A DNA stretch of 64,000 nt from Chloranthus sessilifolius (taxonomy: Eukaryota > Streptophyta > Magnoliopsida > Chloranthales > Chloranthaceae), in NCBI GenBank assembly GCA_021018995.1, contig CM037596.1, positions 87,551,184 through 87,615,183 on the forward strand, written 5' to 3'. Below the pieces are notes generated by a model that did not search any database, had not been told where the DNA came from, and worked only from the letters and a program-made list of their open reading frames with translations. The translations under genes were made by a program, and so were the position numbers. How positions within the stretch are numbered: the first letter of the stretch is position 1; each line of letters starts with the position of its first letter. Positions 42,832-54,369 of this stretch are shown piece after piece.

Positions 42832-43302
42832 TTAGTGGCAGAGATTTCATCCGTTCGTGATAACATAATAACCATAAAATAAGATCTCATATTTTAATCC
42901 TAGATTCATATTATTAGAAGTACAGCCATTGGATGGGAATCATTAGATCCCCATCTCTAAGAAATTAGCCACACATGCTGTAATTAAATGATATAGACAA
43001 ATAAGGAAGGAAAAATAACATCAATTCAAATTAATTAAAAATACCTCAAACTTCAATAGAAATTCTTTGATCCAAGCTTAATCCATAAGTACGATGATCT
43101 TTAGAAACGAAATTAGAAATGCTCTCTACTAATCTCTGAATTTAAACTAGGAATTGATTGAACAACAATAATAAATTGAAGAAAAGAATGCTAAAAAGGT
43201 TAAAGGAACAAAGCTCTCCAAAAAAGAATAAAATTCTCTATCTCTATGTCTCTCTAAAACTCTCTTCTAAAAATAATCATCTCTTCAAAACTCGTAGCTT
43301 CC

Positions 43303-43439
43303 TTTTTATATGGTCGAATAAACCCTAACCCTAATAACCTCAATCGATTGAGAATTAAATCTCAATCGATTGACTTTTAAGTAGGGACAAAGTTGTCTTC
43401 TCCTATCAATCGATTGACACTTAGTCCTCAATCGATTGA
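43303..43439 (-). promoter_or_regulatory. N LTR TATA box and TCAATCGATTGA palindromes
   Basis: Perfect 12-base palindromes at 43340-43351, 43362-43373, 43406-43417 and 43428-43439. On the minus strand they lie 30-135 bp upstream of the TATA box at 43303-43310, a typical enhancer position. Confidence 0.55.
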
Positions 43440-43820
43440 CATCTAAAAGCAATTTCCATGAACTCCCGCCCAACTTTGTATCAGACACTATTTTGGTATT
43501 TTGGCCATAACTTTCTATCCTAAACTCGGATTGAGGCAATTCTTATGGTGTTGGAAAGAAAACAACGAGCTCTACAACTTTTGTGTTTTAGAAATTTCAT
43601 GAATCTGACGTCTTGAAGGTCCAAATAGAGATTCAAGTCACACTAAGTTCTCGATGACCTAAAATTGCAGTGTTTTGACATTATTTTCGGAATTCTTGGG
43701 CTGTTTTATGCACTTGGATTGTATTTCCCTGAAACACTTCAAATCTAGTAATTCCCATTAGATAGCCTTCATCGGATGACTAAATGTAGGTATTTAGGGG
43801 TGAAATATCATCATATTTCA

Positions 43821-45780
43821 CTACTCATTAGTGGACACCATTTGCAATTGATACTCCTTGATGACTTTGAGATTCTATTGGGCTCATCTGAGATAGCCGT
43901 AACCCTAGGCATACCAGCTGCCTACAACCCAGAGTGTAACTTGGGGGCACCTCTGACTACCCCCATTACTATGATTGTTGAGAAAATTACAAGAGGAAAG
44001 AAGGCATCAGGAGACTCTATCAGGAGGAGAGATTTGGATCCATGCCTGTTGTTTATGGACCATGTTCTGAGAAAGAACATCTATATGACTGGGCACCAGT
44101 AAGAGATAAGGGTACCTATTGCTGATGCCATCTACTCCTCTCAGGGGCATTGCTTCAATGCAGCCCAACTAATTTTTGAGGGGATGGTCGACATCCATCT
44201 TAAAGTGCAGAAGAAGCAGAAGCCTCATGCACTGCCATACAACAAGCTAATTATAGCCTTGCTAAAAACGGGTGGTTACTAATGGAAAGTGGGAGAAGCA
44301 ACTGAGACCTTGGCCCCTGTTGAGTTTGGCAAAATATTATGGACAATCAGCATATCCATGATGAATAAGAAGAAGGATAAGGAGTCTGAGGCAGCACCTA
44401 CCATTCAAGAAGCAGCTGCAGCTGCAGCAGTTACATCAACGGCTGCCACCTTAGCCTCACCCCCCATTCCATCACCATTCACCACCACTCCACCTTCCAT
44501 TACTATCCCTACTTCCAGTTCAGCCCCACACACCATCCTTGCCCCCATGCCTACCATGTAATTCACAACACCTCCCACAATCCCCATCCCTGCCAGCTCA
44601 GATCAACCCACCTTTCCTTTTAACCTACCCACCCCACCCATCCAAAGAAAGTATAAAAAGAGAGCCTCTAAACCAACCAAAGCACCCATTGAACCTACCA
44701 TACCCATTATCTTACCACCACCTATACCAAGTCCTAACCCTATTCCATTAACCTAGCCCATTCCAAACCTCCAGCCAACTCATATACCTAGCCTAATTCT
44801 AGACCCACCTTTCCCTTTCCCAATGGATGACAGTGAGCCTATGGCCATTGACATTGAACAAACCACCACCATAGAACCACACACCACCTGGGAAACCACT
44901 GACCCATTTCATCCCATTACCTCCCCTACCCATTCCATTCCTTTTTCGCCCACCCATGTCCAGGACCAATTCACATATGAGGGATAGTGAGCCATAATGA
45001 ACTCCATTATGGGAGACATCAGGTATGAGTTCACACCTCTCCCTGATTCCCCACAACCCACCCACTTTAACCATGCCCCCATTTCCCCTTTCCAACCAAT
45101 CCTCATCACCCCTCCCACAGTCCCTATCATACCAGACCATATACCCAAAATACTTACCCTCCTTGCCTCCCTACAAACCTAACTCATGGCCAATACCCAA
45201 AACCAGACTACCATGCAAACTTGCCTCCAATCAATCCAAACCATTCTTCAAACCTCCACCCCACCAACCCAACCACCTACCCCTCTGCCCCTACCTATAC
45301 CTACCCCACTCCCTTCACCCCAACCTTTCCAACTAGTGGCAACAGCAGCTACTGCCACATAGACAGACTGTGATCTTATGGAGTTGACCCTTATTCCACC
45401 CACTATGGCCTCTACCTCCACACAGACTAATCATGAGGTAGAGGAGATGCTACCCTTTGCTTTCACCTCTACCTCCACTCAAATAGACCTTAAACCAGAA
45501 GTCCTGCTCCCTATCCTACCTTCCACTACCTATTCTTTCACCCAAATTGATCTTGTGGAAGCAGAGCTGACATCCACCCTTTCACCTCCATCATCTATCC
45601 CATCATCCTTATCCACTCCCTACCCTAACTTTGATGACCCTACTAAAAGGGCCATTGTTCTTGCTTCCTCCAATCTCATGCCACCATCTTCCACCCTACT
45701 AAAAGGGCCATTGTTCATGATATTGGAGGAAGCAAGAACAATGGCCCTACTAAATTTGATGACTCTACTAAGGAGATGAT
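43821..45780 (+). pseudogene. A third ORF, 3' part
   Basis: Continuation after N: LLISGHHLQLILLDDFEILLGSSEIAVTLGIP near 43824, ITRGKKASGDSIRRRDLDPCLLFMDHVLRKNIY, then after a stop at 44101 IADAIYSSQGHCFNAAQLIFEGMV, KKQKPHALPYNKLIIALL and SISMMNKKKDKESEAAP. From about 44400 the protein is Ala then Pro/Thr/Ser-rich low complexity with stops and frame changes to 45780. The folded part again matches the plant-transposon-protein family. An inverted repeat (45649-45747) disturbs the C-terminus. Confidence 0.65.
45649..45747. repeat. Perfect 26-bp inverted repeat inside A third ORF
   Basis: Arm 45649-45674 (GGGCCATTGTTC then TTGCTTCCTCCAAT) is the exact reverse complement of 45722-45747. The 47-bp loop contains a second direct copy of CCCTACTAAAAGGGCCATTG. 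This looks like a template-switch product of reverse transcription or of repair. Confidence 0.85.
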
Positions 45781-46971
45781 CAAGGCCTTCATTTGGTCAG
45801 TTTGAGCCTAAAGTACCAACCCATTGAAACTGCCTATTGCATACACTCTTTGAGCCTTAAATTCTAATTTTTCTTTAATAAACACCAAAGTACTTGAACC
45901 TAAACTTGTAGACTTGATTCACCCTATCCTCACTCTGAGATTTTAGACGGTAAAGGAGAAGTAGTTGAAGATAAGCAAGCTAGGTGCAACATTTGGTGGA
46001 TGAAAAGAAGAGAAGCAAACTATAAACAGAAGTGTAGCAGTGGTACAGTTGCGGCATTTTATAAAAATAAAAATAAAAATAAAAATAAAAGGAAAAGAGA
46101 AGTTAAGAGGATAACTTCATCTAAAAATTGAAGAGAGGAAGAGAAGCTGGCCACTTTGAATATGAAAAATATCAATGAAGATGAAGTATGCTGAATTCAA
46201 GAAGGTGAAGTCATGAATCACCTCTTACACCTGTTGATTTCTCAGTTTTGAATCCCCTTTATCTCTTTCATTCTTTATAAACCTCAACCATAAGCCACAT
46301 TACAACCCATCAAAAAGACCTTGTTGATTCTAAGTGAAATGAGCTGTCATGTGGAGATGAGGAGCTGTCTGATCTATGGTGAGAAGTGTTTGATGATGTC
46401 AGAAATTAGGAGCTTTGCCTATGCTCATGCTTGCAGGCCCATTTGGGGTGGTCTGTAACTGCTCTTGAGCTTGTGTGAAATGGTACACCCTTAAATTTAT
46501 TTGTGAGAGACAGCCCTGGTAAGCATTGGGTTTGAGATTGGACTTATTGTGGGTATTGTTTAAACCTGAATTTTGATTTACTGATAAGCTTAGTACTGTT
46601 TTGCACATATTATTTCCTTGGTATCAGTTGATTGTATGTGATGAGCATGCATGCATGATTTAGGTGTTAAATGGTTTGCATATGCCAATTTGAAACTCCT
46701 CTAATTTGAAAGAGCAAAGGTGGACTAAACTGTATTTAGTACAAACTGATTAACCACTGTGTTGCACTTATATTAACTGCCCTTATTGAGAAGTTTGTGG
46801 GTAACTTCACTGAAAACTCTCAGGAGACTTCACTCCTCCACTAGGGATCACCTAGGAATTTAAAAGGCTTGATGCATAGGCTAAATGCATCCGTGCTCCC
46901 TATGAAAGTGGCATTTAAATTTTTTAGAGTACTTGTTTAATATTTCCTTTGCTGGAGGACTAGCAAAGATT
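45781..46971 (+). other. A 3' untranslated region
   Basis: No gene. It contains an AAAAT-type microsatellite near 46065-46090. Segments around 45900-46000 and 46420-46560 (TACACCCTTAAATTT, CAGCCCTGGTAAG) are shared, inverted, with 49700-50360 of M, showing a common Athila-type 3' region. Confidence 0.6.
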
Positions 46972-46984
46972 AGGTTTGGGAGTG
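46972..46984 (+). other. A polypurine tract
   Basis: AGGTTTGGGAGTG immediately before TGTTATTC of the 3' LTR, close to the TTTGGGGGTG tract known from Athila elements and seen in M. Confidence 0.8.
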
Positions 46985-49067
46985 TGTTATTCATTAAAAA
47001 ATATCATTTTTCACCTCCTAAACTAGCCTTTACTACACCTTGGAGTAATTTAATAATCATATTTTAAGTGTGTTTTATAGTGAATAACAAAATTGCAGCT
47101 TAGTGCAACTGTCATGCCTTAGAGGCCAAAAGAGAGTGAATTGAAGCCAATGAAGGCAGCTGAGTTAAGAACAGAGGATACACCATGATGGTACACACCA
47201 TAGTGAGTATTTGGAGTGCCTAAGTGGACCGTGGAAGTCCAACAGATGAAAGGAAGTTGGACCTTAGCAGAGGAGACTGCAACTCCAGGTTGTGCACAGC
47301 AGCAGTGAAGCACAATTGGACCCTCGCGCAGTTCAATTCGACTAAAAAATCCCCCTCGTGCAGACCTCGCGAGGTTCAAATATGCAGGATTCAAAGAGCT
47401 CATGCAGTCCTCACGCAACTCACTTTGGAAAGGGGCTCAGAAGGATACCTCGCATAGTTCTCGCAAAGCTTAAGCCTGCAACATTTAAAAGCTTGTGCAG
47501 ATCTTGCTCGATGCACTATAGAAAAGCTTCAAAAAAGCACCTCGCGTAGTCCTCATGAGGATCAAAACTTCAGAAGGTTTGCTTCGCGAAGCTCTCGCGC
47601 ACTTCAAAGACAAAGCCAACCAAACGAGAAGCACACCCCATCCTGGCGATCATCTGCGCGAAGCTCAAAGTCTATCCTTGCGAGAACCTGGTGAGCTGTA
47701 ATTCAGCCTAGCGACATCTTCGTAACCTGAACCTCCTAAAGCTTCATCCTTGCGAGCTGTAACATTGACGACAATTGAACCTCGCAAGCCATTCTTCAGT
47801 AGTAACTCCAGCCACGCGAGAGGTAAAATAGCCAAATGCAGCCTCGCGAGGCTCCCTACTTCTCAGTCCATACACAGGGACTTTTTGAGGATTTCATAGC
47901 AATTAGGCACACTTCACAAGATACCAAACAGTTTCCCACATACCTAGGCATCCAAGGGACACAAATGGGCCACGACAGTAATGGAAAATGTGGCATTTTC
48001 TCTTCTATTCTCCTATTGGCCAATGCAAGATATTTTTTGGGGAACTTGTATATAAGCTGTAATTTTTGTATAGAAACCATCTGATCCTTAACCTAATTTC
48101 GGCTATGAACTTGGAGGGCCAGTGCTTAGGTCATTGAGGGTTAGGGTTAGGTCATCCTTTTGGCTTTTATTCTCTCTTTAGCCTAACACTTGCTGGCTAA
48201 GATCTTTGTAATGGCTAGGACTGTAAATATGCTGTAATAAGACTGTGTGAAACTTGTAAAGGCCTGAAAATCTGTATTGATTGCAGCTTGGAGGGCTGAT
48301 CATTGTAAGTATTTTTATATGCAATGTAAGCTACTTTATTGATTCATTAGATCTATATTGCTTTTGAGTTTTCCATTAATTTTTTATACTTTCTATGCAC
48401 CCATTGATGCATGTGCCTGTGGCCTTGCATATATGGTAGCTGCAGTGGGTTTAATGTTCTGATTTCATTCCCTAGACTGAAATATATCTTTTGGGGATGA
48501 TCTGTGACCATTTAGTGGACAGATCATAGCCTTAAGAGTAGTCCATATCCCTGGATTGGATTGGATTCTTTTCTCTTACAATTGTGCTTGTGGCCAAATG
48601 TAAGGATAAATGCAGATCCATCCTTTTCTATGTTTAACCAGACCCATTTTCAGTCTAAAATAATAGTCCCTGTTTATTACTTCCCACCATTTTTCTATTA
48701 TTTTTATAACTCTATTTTACCCTTCTCCAAAAACCCTTTCTCATAGCATATGACTGTAGTTTTATTTTATGTTTTAGTTTTAGTTGTGACAATAAACTCC
48801 CTTTCTGTAGGATTGCCAAATCTATACTCAGATATGGAGATCTATTAAAATAATCCTTTGGGTTCTAGATCAGACTTCCCTGTGAGACAAACCCCTTTCT
48901 TATCAAAACTTGTTACAACAGACCCTGGATCTTGCAGGTCTGTGTGTATACTTTAGATTACTGTTTTCAATCCCCTTCATCTCACTCTGTTTTGTTTAGA
49001 TTTATTTTCACCTCCACTGTGTTTTCTAATAAAATAAGCAACAAGCATCTAAAATATTTTCCCAACA
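46985..49067 (+). repeat. A 3' LTR (2083 bp)
   Basis: It runs from TGTTATTCATT to TTTTCCCAACA, is bounded by CCACC, and pairs with 5879-7760. U3 has the CTCGCG array (about 47320-47850) with CCTCGCGAGG at 47365-47374, a reversed CCAAT box and TATA box TATATAAG at 48049-48056. It keeps two segments missing from the 5' LTR (near 47850-47935 and 48630-48770). Confidence 0.93.
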
Positions 49068-49072
49068 CCACC
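49068..49072. other. Target-site duplication of A, right copy (CCACC)
   Basis: Identical to 5874-5878; the M LTR continues after it on the minus strand. Confidence 0.9.
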
Positions 49073-49277
49073 GTGGTGCATTCTCTATAATTCCATCAGC
49101 TCTCCAACTTGCCTCTAAATTCTTTCTTCTTGGCTCTCATTAATTGGATTGGTGCACTATGCTGCAGTTTATTGCTATCTACAAAAATACACTTAAAAAG
49201 CAATTATTACATAGCTCAAAGGTCTATCAAAGGCTAGGTTAGGAGGTAGAAAATGACATAAATTTGTGATTAATACA
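49073..49277 (-). repeat. M 3' LTR, U3 start
   Basis: On the minus strand TGTATTAATCACAAATTTATG then CTACCTCCTAACCTAGCC, matching the first 200 bp of the other Athila-type LTRs. It breaks at CCACC where A inserted. Confidence 0.85.
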
Positions 49278-49288
49278 CCCCCAAACTT
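49278..49288 (-). other. M polypurine tract
   Basis: On the minus strand AAGTTTGGGGG directly before TGTATTAATC, a typical Athila-type PPT. Confidence 0.85.
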
Positions 49289-51719
49289 ATTCTTTGCTAG
49301 TCCTCGAGCAAAGGAAAAATAAAATAGTTAATCTGAAAATTAAAATGCCACTTTCGAAGGGAGCACAGATGCATTTAGCGTATGCATCAAGCCTTTTAAA
49401 CCCCTAGGTGATCCCTAGTGGAGGAGTGAAGTCTCCTGAGGGTTTTCAGTGAAGATACTGACAAACTTTACAATAAAATACTTAAGCATAGTACCGTCAA
49501 TGACAAAATAGATTTTTATAAATAAAACTTCATTCCACACCCATTCTTTGAAATTTAGAGGATTTTAAAACAGTAATACAAAAATTTAACATTCAAATCA
49601 GCATGTATTTTAATCACAACCAATCAGCTTACATCAAGAGTATAAAGTGTGTGAAAAATAGTACCAGGTTCACCATTAATTCAAAAATCAGGTTTGAATA
49701 TTGCCCAACAAGTTCAAATTTCAGACCCAATCCTTACCAGGGCTATCTCTCAACAATGAAAATCCAAGGTGTTTATATTCTCATCAGCTCAAGATTAGTT
49801 GTAGACCTCAAATAGGCCTGCAAGCATGAGCATAGGCATGGCTACTAATTCATGACATCCTCATGTACTTTTCACCATAGATTAGACATCCCCTTGCCTC
49901 CACATGACAACTCATTTTACTTTGGATCAATAGGGTCTTTTAGATAGGTTATAATGTGGCGTATGGTTGTGGTTTAAAAAGAATAGAAGGGTTAGAAAGG
50001 ATTCAAAAATTGAGAAATCAGCAAGGGGAGGAGGTGGTTCATGACTTCACCTTCTTCATTTCATTACAGCTTTATCTTCATTTGTATTTTGCAGATCTGA
50101 AGTGGCCAGCTTCTTCTCTTCGTTTCATTTTTTTTTAGATGAAATAATTCTCTTGACTTCTCTTTCTTTTTTTTCTTTATTTTTTATTTTTATTTATTTA
50201 TTTTATCTTTTGATGATGAATTGTCACAACTATACAGCTGATGCACTGTTGCTAATGGCTTTCTTTTCTTCTCCTTCCACCAAATGTTGAATCCAACCCA
50301 CCTATCTTCAACTTCTTCTCCTTTACCTTCTGAAATCTCAGAGTGAGGGTAAGGCTGAATCAGGTTGTGAGGTTTAGGTCCAAGTACTCTAGTGTTTGTT
50401 GAAGAAAAATGAATTTAAAGGCTTAAAGAGTGTATGCAAAAGGGCAGTTTAATGGGTAAGACTTTTAGGCTCAAACTATCCAAATGAAGGCCTTAAACCA
50501 ACTCCTCAGTGTCATGAGTATTGCCAACAATTTCAATTTGGGGAGCTTTGAAAGGATGTTGAGTCAGTCATTCCCTAGAGCAGAAAAAAATTGCCAATGA
50601 CACTCTTCAAAAGAAATTGATAGGCCCAAATCTCACTGGTTATGGTCTTCAATTTAACTCATGGGGTATATCCTTACCTTTCTCTCCTCTATCTGGTTCA
50701 CTAAGTACTGCTTGTAAAAAATAAATTTTTTTTCTTGATATAAATTCATGGAAGTGTTAAATTTTTTAAAGATTTTCAGTTCTAAAATGTCTGCAAAAGT
50801 TTTAATTTCCTCCTTCTAACATGGTTAGGTAGGAATTGACTTTATTTATCTCAATTTAACCTAACACTGCTACGCTAAAATTAACTATTTTATTGGCCTA
50901 CCACCCTACCATACCCCCAAGCCTAAGATAAACAGTGTCCTCACTGTTTCAACAGACATGTATAGGGGCAGCAGGGGTTTGAAAAAAGAAAAATAAATGA
51001 CAACAACAAATTAAGAGAAAGTTAACTAAAAGATTGCAGAAAATTACACTAAGAAAGAGAAAAAGTGAATTTATACAAAATGACAACTAAGAGGACACAA
51101 CAGTGACACAAACTCCTAAAACATAAATTACACCTAAGTAAAAACAGCAAGTATGCTAAAAACAACAACTATACTGAACTCCTAAATTAGTAAAAATCCT
51201 AAACCCAAATTCCTAAACATGATCTGAGTATGAATCTAAATTAATAGCAAAGATATTGGCTGTCTGGTGTGAGGTAATAGAGTTTGAAGGGTAGCACAGA
51301 GATGGAATGAGAGAATGGCATTACTAAGGCATTAGAAGCTCAGGTACCCAAGCTTCGAGAGGCTGGAGCTTCATCAAGGACAACTCGAGAGGCTCTCAAG
51401 TAGATGAATTTAAGTGCACAACAGCCTGTCAAATTGGGTACTGCTTCAGGTTAGATGTCTCGAGAGGATGGATTTAAGCATGGGACCTCTCACGAACAGC
51501 CAGTCCATATACAAAATGAATTCGAGAGGCTGCCTAAAGACTCAGATCCTCTCGAGTATACAAAATAGGCTTAGTTAAGCCCTGTGAAGTTACATTCTCA
51601 TGCAATACAACACACCGATGCTTATGCTTAATAGATTCACTTACACTCAATAGTATATCATCAACATTAAAGGCACAAACTTTAATTAAGCTTCATCAAT
51701 AGTAGACCATAGCAAACAC
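49289..51719 (-). other. M region between pol remnant and 3' LTR
   Basis: No gene is recognisable in 2.4 kb. 49289-50400 is shared in inverted form with A's 3' untranslated region (45900-46980), including an A/T microsatellite (50150-50210). 51360-51560 holds a cluster of CTCGAGAGG-type motifs. The third ORF present in A is absent. Confidence 0.65.
51360..51560. promoter_or_regulatory. CTCGAG-type motif cluster after M pol remnant
   Basis: CTCGAG or close forms occur near 51383, 51458 and 51551, with TTCGAGAGGCT at 51355 and 51510, several as CTCGAGAGG. This is the motif of M's own LTR U3, at the position where A has CTCGCGAGG before its third ORF. Confidence 0.45.
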
Positions 51720-52150
51720 AGTATTTACAACCATTTTTTTTTAAACATTCTAACACACATGATACCTGTGGTACACAGGTGGAGATCAAATATTAGTGGA
51801 AGGTTCTTGAAAGTGAATGGTTTCAGAGGCTCCACAGCATTTGCAACATAGAGTTTGAGCCTATCCCAAAATTTAAGGTCCATGATCTCACAGTCCCAGA
51901 TGGGGATGCATATGTATGACAGAAAATGGGGCATCCCATCTGGAATTCAGTTTAGCCGGATAGAATTATAATTCAGAAGTTAAAAAGCCATGCCATTGCA
52001 ATTGCATAGGCATCAAGCCTTAGTTCTTCCGCTCAAAAATTATAGTTGCTTGAAAGATATAAGGAGCTGCTCCAGCTCCACATTAGGTGAACAATCAATA
52101 AAAGGCTGAGGGAGGGGCAACAGGGCGGGTGTCCAAGTGGATTGCTACAC
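51720..52150 (-). pseudogene. M pol remnant: linker fused to integrase C-terminus
   Basis: On the minus strand, near 52145-52060, LLPLPQPFIDCSPNVELEQLL matches the protease-RT linker of A and B. It is followed at once by a decayed integrase tail: RTKA, AWLFN-like, WDAPFSVI-like, then WDRLKLYVANAVEPLKPFTFKNLPL near 51880-51800. In A these two pieces are about 2.6 kb apart, so RT, RNase H and the integrase core were deleted between them. Confidence 0.75.
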
Positions 52151-52429
52151 TAGCCCCACTGAGAAGCCCAAGATGATTACTTTTTCAACACATAAGAGGG
52201 GGCCTCCTCAGTCCATACTTCAACAATTTCATCAAATTCCTCAGCCCAAGTCCAACATCTTGGGTGAGGTGTATTCCACCATCTCATCAAGGACAATAAC
52301 TGTCAAACAGTCCTTATTTCCTCCATCTAGCTTTCCCCTTGGAGAAGGGAGAAAGCCCTTTAAAATCATGAGGAAATGGCAGATGAGGTACTGTTGGTCC
52401 TCATCTGCTGCCTTTTAGATTTATTTATT
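52151..52429 (-). pseudogene. M decayed gag-protease junction
   Basis: About 280 bp, weakly readable on the minus strand (YLICHFLMILKGFLPSPRG corresponds to FPHALKGPSPFDKG of A's protease leader). The protease active site is absent. A TTTA microsatellite lies at the right edge (52418-52445). Confidence 0.5.
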
Positions 52430-53992
52430 TATTTATTTATTTTTATTCAGCACCTTCTTCTCTAAAACAGGTACTCAGTCCTATCCTTCTGCACTCCTTT
52501 TAGCATAAAAAACATCTTGGTTTGCCACCATCGCATTGATGGCCATAGCTTCCTCATGGGTTGAAGAAGCTTCACCAATCATGTATTGGCTTTTGGGAGT
52601 TGTCACTGTTTGGCTTCAGAGCCTGCCCTCATCCCTTCTTGTCAGGGCATTAGAAATTTGACCCCAGCTGGTCTTTTATCTTTTTGATGCTCTAACTGTG
52701 GGAGTTCACAGTCTGTGAGAGTGAGCTGAGGATTTACAGTGATGACAAAACTTGCTCCTCAAAAGAGGGGGCTCTAGGTTGTAGTGGAGGCAAAGATAAT
52801 TGACTTGGTTGGGGGAACTGATGTGAGAATTGCTCTTGAGGATGTTGCTGGTTGGGTTTGTAGGGCAGTGCTAGTTGCTGCTGGGGTTGAGGCAAATTAT
52901 CTTGTCTCCACCTCAAGTTAGGGTGGTTCCTCCAAGGATACCCAGCAGGTTATTGTTCATATGTTTAGACATCATTGGCATGCTCATTTACAAATTCAGG
53001 ATACTGACCAACAGATGGATAGTCGAGAAGTGAGTGTGTGGGTGAGTGGCATATTAGACATGCCTCTCCAACCTGTGCAGCTATGTGGGGCTGCAACACA
53101 CTCTACACTTTATCAAATTTTTTAGACAAACTGTCCACTTTCCTCTCTAGGTTATTATATACATTTAATTCATACAATTTTCCTGCGGAAGTGGATTCTT
53201 TTGAAACTCTAGCAGCTGGCTCAATGTCATTTCTTGACAGAGACTCCAGCTGGATGGAGTTTTCACTTATCACATCAAACAATTCTCAGGCTTCCTCATC
53301 AGTTTTACTGAGATATGTGCCACCACATGATGTATCAATCATAGATCTACTTTTAGCATCTATCCCCTGATAGAAGCTTTGCACAAGCTGCCATTTAGGG
53401 ATCTGGTGGTGTGGGCACTGCCTCAACAATTCTTTAAATCTATCCCAAGCTTCATGAAAGTTTTCAGTTGGGAACTGAGAAAAAGAGATAATGCTCTTCT
53501 TCAACTGACTGGTTTTACTAATTGGGAAAAATTTAGCCAAGAATTAGCATTGTAGTGCATTCCAAGATGTAATGCTATTTGCTGGGAGCATGGTAAGGCA
53601 AGTTCTAGCCTTATCCTTCAATGAGAAAGAAAAAAGTCTCAGTTTGGTGGCTTCATCTCCCATACCAACAATTTTAAATGTGGTGCATAAGGAAAGAAAC
53701 TCATCAATGTGCTTGTAAGGGTCCTCTTTACTTAACCCATGAAAAGATGGCAACATTGGATGGTTGGAGACTTGATCTCATAATTACCCTCAACAGTAGG
53801 GAACTGAATGCATAAGGGAGATGAATATTCCCCTGGTGCATAGTAGTCTCTAAGGCGTCTAGGTTGCTCTCTCATCTTAAATATTTCTAAATTTTCAGTA
53901 GGGGTGGGTGATGTGTGCCTAGGTCTAAGGACTCTTTCTATTTCTAGATTTAAAGTTTCAAGCTCAGGATGAAGGGACCTTTTACCCAACAT
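52430..53992 (-). pseudogene. M gag
   Basis: The ATG at 53992 opens MLGKRSLHPELETLNLEIERVLRPR. The next pieces need a frame change near 53750: MLPSFHGLSKEDPYKHIDEFLSLCTTFKI, EATKLRLFSFSLKDKARTCLTML, then HEAWDRFKELLRQCPHHQIPKWQLVQSFYQGIDAKS near 53450-53340. The zinc knuckle near 53075-53035 reads CLICHSPTHSLLDY, with Tyr for the last Cys. The Gln/Pro-rich tail (NLPQPQQQLALPYKPNQQ) is open at 52916-52734. It is the best guide for the codons interrupted in A by O. Confidence 0.85.
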
Positions 53993-54351
53993 ACAACATG
54001 CAGTAAGTAAAAAGTTAACTTACAGCACACTGAAAAAATACCAAAACACAACACACTACTGCTGAAATCAAAGAATGCAGAATTGAAAAGACAACAGGAG
54101 AGAGATGCAAACTAAGGCAGGGTTGCTCCAACTGCAGCTATTCTCTCCTATGTGCTGCTGGTCCAGATTTGCAAAATTCAAGAATTACAACAGTAATTTA
54201 TTCAAACACAAAATAGACAACAACAGGTCTAAAACTAATAATAAAGAAAGAAATGTAAAAAATCAAACAAGAACTATAGCTATACTTTATTCAAACACTA
54301 CAACTACAATAAATCTAAACAAAAACTCAGATTTACTACTTAGATCAAAAC
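53993..54351 (-). other. M leader
   Basis: 360 bp between PBS and gag without a gene; on the minus strand GATCTAAGTAGTAAATCTGAG after the PBS matches the leader of P. Confidence 0.6.
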
Positions 54352-54369
54352 TCCCTGGCAGCGGCGCCA
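54352..54369 (-). other. M primer-binding site (tRNA-Asp type)
   Basis: On the minus strand TGGCGCCGCTGCCAGGGA, two changes from the exact tRNA-Asp complement, six bases after the LTR end. Confidence 0.9.

Larger units (their letters stand above)
38314..43820 (-). mobile_element. N: truncated Athila-type element, minus strand
   Basis: 5' LTR 43820-42060, perfect tRNA-Asp PBS, leader, gag, protease, and RT up to the CPFGTF motif, where the sequence returns to A's third ORF at about 38314. No 3' LTR or target duplication is present, so the element lost its 3' half. It is the least decayed Athila-type gag and protease in the window. Confidence 0.88.
42060..43820 (-). repeat. N 5' LTR (1761 bp, inverted)
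   Basis: On the minus strand it starts TGAAATATGATGATATTTCA at 43820 and ends ATTCACATCA at 42060. It holds four TCAATCGATTGA palindromes, a TATA box TATAAAAA at 43310-43303, and a four-copy repeat nearer its 3' end. A short CCCTAACCCTAA stretch near 43325 is too brief to be telomeric. The single LTR fixes one end of N. Confidence 0.85.
5879..49067 (+). mobile_element. A: Athila-type retrotransposon carrying two nested insertions
   Basis: LTR at 5879-7760 and 46985-49067, PBS at 7767, PPT before 46985, CCACC target duplication. Coding order: gag (split by O), protease, RT, RNase H, integrase, then a separate third ORF (split by N). Without the two insertions the element would be about 14.4 kb. 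All ORFs are broken. It sits in the U3 of M's 3' LTR in the opposite orientation to M. Confidence 0.93.

Noticed and set aside
43316..43335. Telomere-like repeat
   Set aside because: Only about two CCCTAA-type units inside the N LTR; no array.
45781..50400. Large inverted repeat as a single structure (A 3' end against M 3' end)
   Set aside because: Explained by two related elements in opposite orientation; not a dedicated palindrome.
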